A stretch of 64,000 bases of DNA from VFKU01 sp964620045 (lineage in GTDB: Bacteria; Hydrogenedentota; Hydrogenedentia; Hydrogenedentales; GCA-2746185), in assembly GCA_964620045.1 (NCBI GenBank), contig CAZUJL010000020.1:1-64000 (forward strand). Reading direction: 5' to 3'. A model generated the notes under the pieces. The model made no database searches. It saw only the letters and a program-made list of their open reading frames with translations, and was not told the origin of the DNA. The position numbers and the translations under genes were made by a program. This document shows, in pieces, positions 35,509-43,212 of the stretch. The first letter of the stretch is position 1. Every line of letters starts with the position of its first letter.

Positions 35509-36330
35509 ATGGGATTAGTAGTCAACACGAACGTATCGGCGATTAATACAAGCCGCATTCTTCGCCGGTCGACGCTCGACTTGAACAAGTCGTTGGAACG
35601 GTTGTCGAGTGGCTTGCGCATTAACCGCGCGGCGGACGACGCGGCCGGTCTGGCGATTGCGGAAGGCCTGCGCTCGCAGGTCCGCGGTTTCCAGGTCGTG
35701 CAGCGCAACGCGCAGGACGGCATCAGCTTGGTGCAAACGGCTGAAGGCGCCCTGAGCGAAATCACCGGCATTCTGCAGCGTATCCGCGAACTGGCGGTAC
35801 AGTCGGCCAACGGTACCTTGCAGGACACGCCGAACCGCGCGGATCTGAACACGGAAGCGACGCAGTTGGTTGCTGCGGTGAACGAAATCCTGACACGGAC
35901 GACGTTCAACGGCATCGACCCCTTCGGCGCGACCGCGATCACGATCCAGACGGGTACGAACGCGGCGCAGACCACGACCCTGGCGGGTACGGGTACCGCG
36001 ATCAGCACGACCACGCTGGGTATTGCGGCGTTGTCGATTGCCACGCAGGCCGGCGCGAACACCGCGCTGGGCACGCTCGATACCGCGCTGACGACGGTGA
36101 ACACGCGCCGCGCGTCGCTCGGTGCCGCGCAGAACCGCTTGGAATTCACCATCAACCAGCTCGGTATCCGCGAAGAAAACGCCGCGGCCGCCGAAAGCCG
36201 TATCCGCGATGCGGATATCGCCAAGGAAACCATCGGCTTCACGCGTAACCAGATCCTGGTGAGCGCGGGTACGTCGGTGTTGGCGCAGGCGAACATCGTT
36301 CCGCAGACCGCTCTGCAGTTGCTCGGGTAA
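35509..36330 (+). CDS. fliC: Flagellin, copy 1
   Basis: A 273-residue flagellin that polymerises into the filament. The N-terminal D0/D1 region (MGLVVNTNVSAINTSRILRR, then LERLSSGLRINRAADDAAGLAIAE) and the C-terminal D1/D0 region (EENAAAAESRIRDADIA, ending NIVPQTALQLLG) are joined by a short Ala/Thr-rich middle, so D2/D3 are missing. GGAGG lies 8 nt before the ATG. It is the first gene after the sigma-28 promoter and long leader. Copies 1 and 2 differ at only a few residues. Confidence 0.96.
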   Translation: MGLVVNTNVSAINTSRILRRSTLDLNKSLERLSSGLRINRAADDAAGLAIAEGLRSQVRGFQVVQRNAQDGISLVQTAEGALSEITGILQRIRELAVQSANGTLQDTPNRADLNTEATQLVAAVNEILTRTTFNGIDPFGATAITIQTGTNAAQTTTLAGTGTAISTTTLGIAALSIATQAGANTALGTLDTALTTVNTRRASLGAAQNRLEFTINQLGIREENAAAAESRIRDADIAKETIGFTRNQILVSAGTSVLAQANIVPQTALQLLG

Positions 36331-36427
36331 TCCGCAGCAACTAGGGGTAAGCACGAAAACATTTGAATAGGTAGGCCGTGCGCACGGATGCGTCACGGAA
36401 ACATTTCGACTCACGGAGGAAAGTGTC

Positions 36428-37249
36428 ATGGGTTTGGTTGTCAACACGAACGTTTCGGCGATTAATACGAGTCGTATTCTTCGCCGGTCGACGCTCGATT
36501 TGAACAAGTCGCTGGAGCGCCTTTCCAGCGGCTTGCGCATCAATCGTGCGGCGGACGACGCGGCCGGTTTGGCGATTGCGGAAGGCCTGCGTTCGCAGGT
36601 CCGCGGTTTCCAGGTCGTGCAGCGTAACGCGCAGGACGGCATCAGCTTGGTGCAAACGGCTGAAGGCGCCCTGAGTGAAATCACGGGGATCTTGCAGCGT
36701 ATTCGCGAGCTGGCGGTACAGTCGGCCAACGGTACCTTGCAGGACACGCCGAACCGCGCGGACCTGAACACGGAAGCGACGCAGTTGGTTGCTGCGGTGA
36801 ACGAAATCCTGACACGGACGACGTTCAACGGCATCGACCCTTTCAGCGCGACCGCGATCACAGTCCAGACCGGTACAAACGCGGCGCAGACGACCGCGCT
36901 GGCAGGCACGGGCACCTTGATCAGCACAACGACGCTGGGTATTGCGGCGTTGTCGATCGCCACGCAGGCCAACGCGAACACTGCGCTGGGTACGCTCGAT
37001 ACCGCGCTGACGACGGTGAACACTCGCCGCGCGTCGCTCGGTGCCGCGCAGAACCGGCTCGAGTTCACCATCAACCAGCTTGGCATCCGCGAAGAAAACG
37101 CGGCGGCCGCCGAGAGTCGAATTCGTGATGCAGACATCGCCGAGGAAACCATCGGCTTCACGCGCAACCAGATCCTGGTGAGCGCGGGTACGTCGGTGTT
37201 GGCGCAGGCGAACATCGTGCCGCAGACCGCCCTGCAGTTGCTCGGGTAG
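36428..37249 (+). CDS. Flagellin, copy 2
   Basis: Also 273 residues and nearly identical to copy 1; differences cluster in the middle (for example GIDPFSAT and QANANTALG) plus one late Lys-to-Glu change (DIAEET). The 97-bp spacer has the same CTCACGGAGGA ribosome-binding segment as copy 1 and a self-complementary CCGTGCGCACGG at 36376-36387, but no sigma-28 site. It is probably co-transcribed with copy 1. Confidence 0.96.
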   Translation: MGLVVNTNVSAINTSRILRRSTLDLNKSLERLSSGLRINRAADDAAGLAIAEGLRSQVRGFQVVQRNAQDGISLVQTAEGALSEITGILQRIRELAVQSANGTLQDTPNRADLNTEATQLVAAVNEILTRTTFNGIDPFSATAITVQTGTNAAQTTALAGTGTLISTTTLGIAALSIATQANANTALGTLDTALTTVNTRRASLGAAQNRLEFTINQLGIREENAAAAESRIRDADIAEETIGFTRNQILVSAGTSVLAQANIVPQTALQLLG

Positions 37250-37305
37250 TTTGCAGCAGGCCTAACGCGAGTTTAAGCAAGAAACGCACTATCAAGGAGG
37301 ATAGT

Positions 37306-37344
37306 TTGGCCGCGGCGCTTGTGCGCCAGACGGCAACGCACTAG
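37306..37344 (+). other. Possible 12-codon leader ORF before flagellin copy 3
   Basis: A strong AAGGAGG (37294-37300) is followed 5 nt later by TTG and a 12-codon frame (MAAALVRQTATH) ending TAG. This ribosome-binding site serves no larger frame. It may be a leader peptide or a scar of the flagellin duplication, since a second AAGGAGG precedes the true start at 37409. A hairpin with arms ATCCGGG (37364-37370) and CCCGGAT (37379-37385) follows. Confidence 0.2.
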
Positions 37345-37408
37345 ATATTTGATGCAGTGAGCGATCCGGGCGTGGGACCCCGGATTGCACTCAAGGAGGA
37401 ACATTGTC

Positions 37409-38230
37409 ATGGGTCTCGTAGTCAATACGAATCCGTCTGCGATTAACACCAGCCGGATTCTTCGTCGCTCCACATTGGAGTTGAATAAGTCGCTCGAACG
37501 TTTGTCGAGCGGCCTGCGCATCAACCGCGCGGCGGACGACGCGGCCGGTCTGGCCATTGCCGAAGGTCTGCGTTCGCAGGTCCGCGGTTTCCAGGTCGTG
37601 CAGCGTAACGCGCAGGACGGTATCAGCCTCGTGCAAACGGCTGAAGGCGCCCTGAGCGAAGTGACGGGCATTCTGCAGCGCATCCGCGAACTGGCCGTGC
37701 AGTCGGCCAACGGCACGCTGCAAGACGCTCCCAACCGAAACGACCTGAACGCGGAAGCCACGCAGTTGGTCGCCGCCGTGAACGAAATCCTTACCCGGAC
37801 CACGTTCAACGGTATCGATCCGTTTGGCGCCACGACGGTCAACATTCAGACCGGCACACAAGCCACGCAGACCACCGCGCTGGCAGGTACCGGTACGGCG
37901 ATCAGCACCGCGACGTTGAACATCGCGGCGTTGTCGATTGCCACGCAGGCGGGCGCGAACACCGCGCTGGGTACGCTCGACACCGCGTTGACGGCCGTGA
38001 ACACGCGCCGTGCCTCGCTCGGTGCCGCGCAGAACCGCCTCGAATTCACCATCAACCAGCTCGGCATCCGCGAAGAAAACGCCGCGGCCGCCGAAAGCCG
38101 CATCCGCGACGCGGATATCGCCAAGGAAACGATCGGCTTCACGCGCAACCAGATTCTGGTGACCGCGGGTACGTCGATTCTGGCCCAGGCGAATATCGTG
38201 CCGCAGACCGCCCTGCAGTTACTCCGGTAA
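37409..38230 (+). CDS. Flagellin, copy 3
   Basis: The most diverged of the three, still 273 residues: NPSAINTS near the start, NRNDLNAEAT, NIQTGTQATQTT in the middle and ALQLLR at the end. AAGGAGGAA lies just upstream of the ATG at 37409; a longer frame from 37385 is not needed. A hairpin ends shortly before the ribosome-binding site. The last flagellin before flaG. Confidence 0.96.
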   Translation: MGLVVNTNPSAINTSRILRRSTLELNKSLERLSSGLRINRAADDAAGLAIAEGLRSQVRGFQVVQRNAQDGISLVQTAEGALSEVTGILQRIRELAVQSANGTLQDAPNRNDLNAEATQLVAAVNEILTRTTFNGIDPFGATTVNIQTGTQATQTTALAGTGTAISTATLNIAALSIATQAGANTALGTLDTALTAVNTRRASLGAAQNRLEFTINQLGIREENAAAAESRIRDADIAKETIGFTRNQILVTAGTSILAQANIVPQTALQLLR

Positions 38231-38256
38231 CGCGGGCATAAACGGGAAGCATCGTT

Positions 38257-38607
38257 ATGGAAATCAGCGGAGCGATTAGGCAGGCGGGAACCCCGTCCGA
38301 CGCCGCTCAGCTGGTCCGGCAAAGTGAACCGGCGAAACGCGCGCCCGAAAGCGCGCCGAAGCCAGCGGAAACCAATGCCGGGTCCGCAGCGGTGTCTCGC
38401 GAAGTCTTAGAAGCCCTGGCGGCGGAAGTCGCCGCGAATACGCGGAATGGATCGAAAATTCGCATAGATGAATCCACGGACCGCATCGTGGTCCAGATTC
38501 TGAATGCGAATGACGAAGTGATCAAACAGTTTCCTCCCGAGGAATTGCTTAAGGCAATACGCAACACGAGGGAACTTGTGGGGCTCGTCTTCGACCAGCA
38601 GACATAA
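38257..38607 (+). CDS. flaG: FlaG family flagellar protein
   Basis: A 116-residue FlaG-like protein, usually encoded beside flagellin and affecting filament length. The C-terminal signature is clear: IRIDESTDRIVVQILNANDEVIKQFPPEELLK, then LVGLVFDQQT. The N-terminal half is Ala/Pro/Glu-rich and disordered-looking. It starts 26 bp after flagellin copy 3 and is followed by a strong terminator, so it closes the operon. Confidence 0.9.
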   Translation: MEISGAIRQAGTPSDAAQLVRQSEPAKRAPESAPKPAETNAGSAAVSREVLEALAAEVAANTRNGSKIRIDESTDRIVVQILNANDEVIKQFPPEELLKAIRNTRELVGLVFDQQT

Positions 38608-38628
38608 CCCAGCGAACGAAAAATAATC

Positions 38629-38661
38629 GGCCCGGGAGAGAAACTTCTCCCGGGCCTTTTT
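38629..38661 (+). terminator. Rho-independent terminator of the flagellin operon
   Basis: An 11-bp stem, GGCCCGGGAGA (38629-38639) with TCTCCCGGGCC (38646-38656), a 6-nt loop and five T. Confidence 0.93.
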
Positions 38662-38721
38662 CGTCATTGCGAGGAGCGGGGTTTGCGACGAAGCAAACTC
38701 ACCCACTGAAATCCCCGGCTT

Positions 38722-39678
38722 CTACTCAGAATCGCGCTTGCCCGCCCAGATTTGCCGGTCGATCATTGTGATGTATTCGGACCAGCTCTGGCCCTTGGAT
38801 TGCGACTCTTCGATCACGCGGTTGAAGGCGTCGGTCTGCGCGTCGAGATCGTCGATGAGCGCGAGCACCATCGCTTCGAGCGTTTTCGGCACGACGGGCG
38901 AGCCCTGATCGAGCGTGGCGTGATGCGAGAGGATCATGTGCTGTATTTCGGTGCGCGTGGTTTCCGGGAAGCCCTCGATCGTGCGCATTTTGGCGTTGGC
39001 CATATCGAGACCGATCGAGACGTGGCCAAGCAGCTTGCCGACGGTCGTGTAGTCGACATACAGCCCCTGCGACAGCTCCTCGGTCTTGCCGAGGTCGTGC
39101 AGGAAAATGCCCATCATCAGCAGGTCGCGGTCGATGGCGGGGAACAGTTCGCACATCACCTCGGCGATACGCGTCATTTCAAAACAATGCTGCGCGAGGC
39201 CGCCGGGATAGGCGTGGTGCCACTTTTTGCCGGCGGCGGCATTCGCGAACTTGTCCATGAAACCTGCATCGGTCAGAAACGCGTCGGCGAGCTGGCGCAG
39301 CCACGGGTCCTGCACGGAACGCACCACGCCGAGGAAACGCTGCACGCCGTCGCCGGCTTCTTCGGGCACGAAGGTGAGGTCGGTGGAATCGTAGTCGCTC
39401 TGCTTCAGCGGAAGGATCTGGTCGACGCGAAGCTGCAGGCGCCCCTGGTAGTTGCCGACCGTCGCGCGCACGTTGACGACGTCGCCGAGCTCAAACCGGG
39501 TCGCCATCGCCTCGGCGTTGTTCCACACCACGCCGCCGATCTCGCCGGTCTTGTCGCGAAACACCAGGCCCAGAAACTTACCGCCGCTCTGGGTGTTGCG
39601 CAGGTCCTTGCGGGTGGCCACGTAGTAGTCGTTCACCACGTCGCCTTCTTGCAGAAGATTCACGAACTGCTTTTTCAT
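38722..39678 (-). CDS. YhaM-like 3'-5' exoribonuclease (OB fold plus HD domain)
   Basis: A 318-residue protein. Residues about 10-90 form an OB-fold nucleic-acid-binding domain (VNDYYVATRKDLRNTQSGGKFLGLVFRDKTGEI). An HD phosphohydrolase domain follows with HHAYPGGLAQH and FLHDLGK as metal motifs, plus HMILSHHA. This order is that of YhaM/CBF1 nucleases that trim RNA (and DNA) from the 3' end. It is transcribed towards flaG and ends 60 bp from that terminator. Confidence 0.87.
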   Translation of the reverse strand: MKKQFVNLLQEGDVVNDYYVATRKDLRNTQSGGKFLGLVFRDKTGEIGGVVWNNAEAMATRFELGDVVNVRATVGNYQGRLQLRVDQILPLKQSDYDSTDLTFVPEEAGDGVQRFLGVVRSVQDPWLRQLADAFLTDAGFMDKFANAAAGKKWHHAYPGGLAQHCFEMTRIAEVMCELFPAIDRDLLMMGIFLHDLGKTEELSQGLYVDYTTVGKLLGHVSIGLDMANAKMRTIEGFPETTRTEIQHMILSHHATLDQGSPVVPKTLEAMVLALIDDLDAQTDAFNRVIEESQSKGQSWSEYITMIDRQIWAGKRDSE

Positions 39679-39757
39679 TACACCCCGATTCTAATGGGAA
39701 ATATAGGCCAATCACGGTATCGCTTTGCGGGAAATTGATCAACTCCGCGCCGGGTTT

Positions 39758-40717
39758 TCAGGGCAGCGGCGCAGTCGGTTCGTCCGCCGGTTCGAGGAGG
39801 TCCTGCTTCGGCGGCTCCGCCTTGGGCTCCGTTTTCGGTGTGGCCTTGGGTTCGGCCGGCGCAGGCGCCTTTGCCGGGGCTTCCTCTTTCTTGGCGGGGG
39901 TCTCGTCCTTCTTCGCAGCTTCCTCACCGGCGGGGGCAGCCTCGCCCGCTTCGCCGTCCGCGGCCGCGGCCTCGTCTTCCTCCGACTTCGGCGGTTCCGG
40001 CACGCGGAACACGAATACGCGGTTGTCGAGGGTGGTGTAGCCCTCCATTGCGCCCCAGTGAATGCCGTACACACCCGGCTCGAGCGCGCGGCCAATCACC
40101 ACGCGCTGCAACAAGGACTCCGACTGATCCATGGGCTCGAGTCCCACGGCCGCCGTACCGGCTTCCACCCACACTTCGATGGACTTGTCTTCAATGCCCG
40201 CCTGGCGCGCCTCTTCGGGCACGAGGCGGGAAAGCTGCGCATTGTAGCGGGGCGTGCGGTGAGTCAGCAGAAAGGGCTCGCTGGTGGATTCAATTACCTC
40301 GGCCGGCAACTCAATACCGAAGGCCGCGGAGCCGTCCTTCAGATAGTGCTGCTTGGGCAAGGCCCAGCTCGTCTCGTGGTAGGTCAGCGGCGTGACGTCG
40401 TAGACGCCGGCGTTCATCGGCAACACCCACATCGACACTTCCGGTGTTGCGCCACGGCGCTTGCTCTCGAGCGCGAGCTGCGCGGAGGTGTATCCGCTCT
40501 TGGAGAACGCGAGCGTGACCGGCCCTGGCGGCGCTTCGATGCGATAGTGCCCGAGGCCATCACTGAGATCCTGCGTGGAGGTGCCGGAAACGGCGACCGT
40601 GACACCCGGCAAGGCTTCGCCGCGCCGGTTGGTCACGCGGCCTTCGATGTACGAACGATCGCAAGCGGCGACAAAAATCGCCAGACCGAGCAGGGCAAAA
40701 AATCGACGTCGGTTCAT
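39758..40717 (-). CDS. Lipoprotein with carboxypeptidase-regulatory-like domain
   Basis: A 319-residue envelope protein. The signal ends in lipobox VAAC with Cys19. Residues about 24-80 form a CarboxypepD_reg/TonB-plug-like beta domain (IEGRVTNRRGEALPGVTVAVSGTSTQDLSDGLGHYRIEAPPG). A middle domain of unknown type follows, then about 80 residues of Ala/Pro/Lys/Glu low complexity that may span periplasm or peptidoglycan. Its start overlaps the upstream coiled-coil gene by 4 bp, so the two are co-translated. Function unknown. Confidence 0.75.
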   Translation of the reverse strand: MNRRRFFALLGLAIFVAACDRSYIEGRVTNRRGEALPGVTVAVSGTSTQDLSDGLGHYRIEAPPGPVTLAFSKSGYTSAQLALESKRRGATPEVSMWVLPMNAGVYDVTPLTYHETSWALPKQHYLKDGSAAFGIELPAEVIESTSEPFLLTHRTPRYNAQLSRLVPEEARQAGIEDKSIEVWVEAGTAAVGLEPMDQSESLLQRVVIGRALEPGVYGIHWGAMEGYTTLDNRVFVFRVPEPPKSEEDEAAAADGEAGEAAPAGEEAAKKDETPAKKEEAPAKAPAPAEPKATPKTEPKAEPPKQDLLEPADEPTAPLP

Positions 40718-41493
40718 GGGACGTTTACCGTACGGCCGTCGCGGTAAATCACCAGTGAGTCGCGGCCGGAATGCTTGAACTTGGAAATGCTCATCACACG
40801 GTGCGCCGCGTCCGACTTGCCTTCGTCGGCAAATCGCCGCGCCGCCGATACGTCGTCGAACACTTCGATGTTGATGTTGTCATAGGCCTTGTAGTTTTTG
40901 CGCAAATCCTGTCCCAGTTGTTTGAGAGCCGCCTCGGACATCTTCGGCGGCACGGCCAGTGCCAGGCCGATCAGCGAGGCCACGTTGCCCGGCAGGCTTT
41001 TGGCCACTTCGGGGCTGCGGCCCCACTCGCTTACTACCGTGTATTCCTCGGCGGGGGAGGAAGGATTCGCTGTTTCCTTGCGCTCCGCAAACGGCGCGGG
41101 CTCCTTCAGAATCGACTCGATCATTTCGCGGTTCGGAATCGGCACAGGCGGCAGACCGTCGCCCTTGCCACCGAACCGGAGCCGCAACGCCTGTCGCAGC
41201 TTTTCATTCTCATCCTCGAGCTGCTCGATGGCGTCGGTTTTTTGCGTCAATTGCTCTTCCATGCGCTGCATTTGCTCGCGCAGGTCGTCGATTTGCGTCT
41301 GCAATTCCTTGTCCTGTGCGGAGGCGGGCGAGGTGGCGGGATCGCCGAGTTTGTTGATCTCGCTGTCGAGTACTTCCAGCGGCGGCTTTTCGACGGGGGC
41401 TTTTTCTTTCTTTTTCTGGGCGACGCTCTCGCCGTTGATCGACAACAATCCGACCACGGCTAGACACGTTATGAGCGTATACGCCCTGAGCAC
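40714..41493 (-). CDS. Exported coiled-coil protein of unknown function
   Basis: A 259-residue protein starting at GTG 41493, with an AGGGGG ribosome-binding site 8 nt upstream. Residues about 4-24 form a signal peptide or anchor (YTLITCLAVVGLLSINGESVAQ); residues about 60-110 form a coiled coil (LQTQIDDLREQMQRMEEQL). A C-terminal globular domain resembles no family I know (SLIGLALAVPPKMSEAALKQL, VFDDVSAARRFAD). An open frame extends upstream to 41667 but has no signal. Coupled by a 4-bp overlap to the lipoprotein gene. Confidence 0.7.
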   Translation of the reverse strand: MLRAYTLITCLAVVGLLSINGESVAQKKKEKAPVEKPPLEVLDSEINKLGDPATSPASAQDKELQTQIDDLREQMQRMEEQLTQKTDAIEQLEDENEKLRQALRLRFGGKGDGLPPVPIPNREMIESILKEPAPFAERKETANPSSPAEEYTVVSEWGRSPEVAKSLPGNVASLIGLALAVPPKMSEAALKQLGQDLRKNYKAYDNINIEVFDDVSAARRFADEGKSDAAHRVMSISKFKHSGRDSLVIYRDGRTVNVP

Positions 41494-41557
41494 AAATGGA
41501 ACCCCCTGGTGACGCCTGACACGAGAATCATACCAATCTTGCGGCGGGCGGTTCCGG

Positions 41558-43087
41558 CTAGGCGGTGCGCCGCCGCGACGCAAGGCCCCACAGGCCCACG
41601 AGGGCCAACGCACCGGCGAGCGCGGCGAGTGCGCCCTCGTTCGGCCCATGCAAACCAACGGCGGCAACCATCGGCACGTTGACGACCGTGGCGGCGCCGG
41701 ACGTGACGACGACGTCCTCCACCGTGACCGGGTCGTAGCCCACGGCTTCGAACTGCAGGTCGTAGGTGCCGGGCAACAGAATGCGGTAGTAGTCGCCGTG
41801 CGTCATGTCGGGGAACACGGGCTGAGGATTGCCGACAACGGTGATGTACGCAAAGATCGGATCGCCGGTATCCACATCGGTCACGGTGCCGCGCACGCCA
41901 CGGTGCACCCACGCGAGATACGCGAGCATGGAATCGCGGTTGTCGTCCCAATAGTCCGGCAGCTTGCTCTGTCCGGGGCGTTTCGGCGTCGCCAACTCGA
42001 TCGTGACTTCCGCCGTACCGAGATACCGATACACCCAATCCTGCATGCCGCCGTTGATGATGTACCAGTCGTTGCCGTTCACGAGGCCGTTGTTGAAGGG
42101 GCCGTTGTCGTTGTTGGACATCGGGGGATTGTTTTGCGCGTACGACGTGGACATCGCCACATACAACGCATCGTCGGGCGATGGCGCGGGCACATAACTG
42201 GGCAGGGGCGGATCGGCGTCGTAGGGATAACTCACCACCACGGCGCCGGTGTGGAAATTGGCCGACAACACAAAGGAATTCTGCGCGGACCAATGCATCA
42301 GGTGCTTCACTTCCGGCTGCAACCTGGTGTCGTCCGGATAGCTGAACCACAGGGTCTTGTCGTAGTCGGAGGGGTAATCCGGGAACGAGCGATTCAGATC
42401 GAAACCGTTGGCATTTTCGCGTGTGCCGTCTTCCAAACCATCGGGATTCATCAACGGCAGAATCCAAATCGCGGTGTTGTTCACGAGGCTCGTCACGGTG
42501 CTGTCGCTGCCGTAGTTGCTCAGCAGATAATCGATGAAATAAAGGCACATCTCCGTGCCGACGGGTTCGTTTCCGTGCATCGTCGACACGTACTTGAACT
42601 CGGGTTCGATCTCGTCCAACAGCGGATTGTCTGAAATGAGAATGGCCCAGAGTTCGCGGCCTTCCACGGACTTCCCCACGGAAATTAGCCGCGTGAGCGA
42701 CGGATATGTCGATGCAAACGTCTGCATTGCGGTGGTCAGCTCGGCGTAGCTGTGATACTGGCCCAAGCCGCCGCGCGGTCCCGCGGGATAGTCTGGCGGC
42801 GAGGGTTGCGTGGCTTCGATGGTGACGTTGTAGCCATGGCGGACGAGGTAGTCGTATTCACCCGGCGTGGCGTAGATCTCGGCGTGATCGGAGCTAACGT
42901 GATCGATATTGAAGCCGAGCCGGGCGAGTTGCTCGAGGGCGGCCGGGTCGGCGGGCCGAAGGGTCAACTCGTACACAATGCCGCGCCGCGGGCCCGCCGC
43001 ATTGCCCACCAATTGCGCATGCACCGGCGCGGAGAACGCGGCGGCTATGGCTATAACGGCGATACATCGACACGACCCGCGTTGCAC
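41558..43087 (-). CDS. Exported M14 zinc carboxypeptidase with C-terminal membrane-anchor signal
   Basis: A secreted peptidase of about 509 residues. A signal peptide ends at APVHAQ. The M14 zinc site is HGNEPVG (His and Glu) plus the His in LSANFHTGA; the catalytic Glu lies in VTIELATPKRP. A transthyretin-like domain follows (VRGTVTDVDTGDPIFAYITV), as in many M14 members. The C-terminus has GPNEG, a hydrophobic helix, then RRR, a tripartite sorting-type signal. I favour GTG at 43087 (AAGGGG 6 nt upstream) over ATG at 43102. Confidence 0.87.
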   Translation of the reverse strand: MQRGSCRCIAVIAIAAAFSAPVHAQLVGNAAGPRRGIVYELTLRPADPAALEQLARLGFNIDHVSSDHAEIYATPGEYDYLVRHGYNVTIEATQPSPPDYPAGPRGGLGQYHSYAELTTAMQTFASTYPSLTRLISVGKSVEGRELWAILISDNPLLDEIEPEFKYVSTMHGNEPVGTEMCLYFIDYLLSNYGSDSTVTSLVNNTAIWILPLMNPDGLEDGTRENANGFDLNRSFPDYPSDYDKTLWFSYPDDTRLQPEVKHLMHWSAQNSFVLSANFHTGAVVVSYPYDADPPLPSYVPAPSPDDALYVAMSTSYAQNNPPMSNNDNGPFNNGLVNGNDWYIINGGMQDWVYRYLGTAEVTIELATPKRPGQSKLPDYWDDNRDSMLAYLAWVHRGVRGTVTDVDTGDPIFAYITVVGNPQPVFPDMTHGDYYRILLPGTYDLQFEAVGYDPVTVEDVVVTSGAATVVNVPMVAAVGLHGPNEGALAALAGALALVGLWGLASRRRTA

Positions 43088-43212
43088 GGAATTCCCCTTC
43101 ATCCGTGTGAATTTTACCAGAACAGACCGTTTATTCAGCAGTGCTCACAGAATGGAAACGATCATTTGTTAGACTTGTCGCTTCTACATTCATTCACCCA
43201 AGGATGGTAGCC

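Noticed and set aside
35515..37215. 566-codon open frame antisense to flagellins 1 and 2
   Set aside because: It arises because the two flagellin genes share codon bias and are nearly identical; its protein is Ala/Arg/Val/Ser-rich with no domain, and the sense genes are certain.
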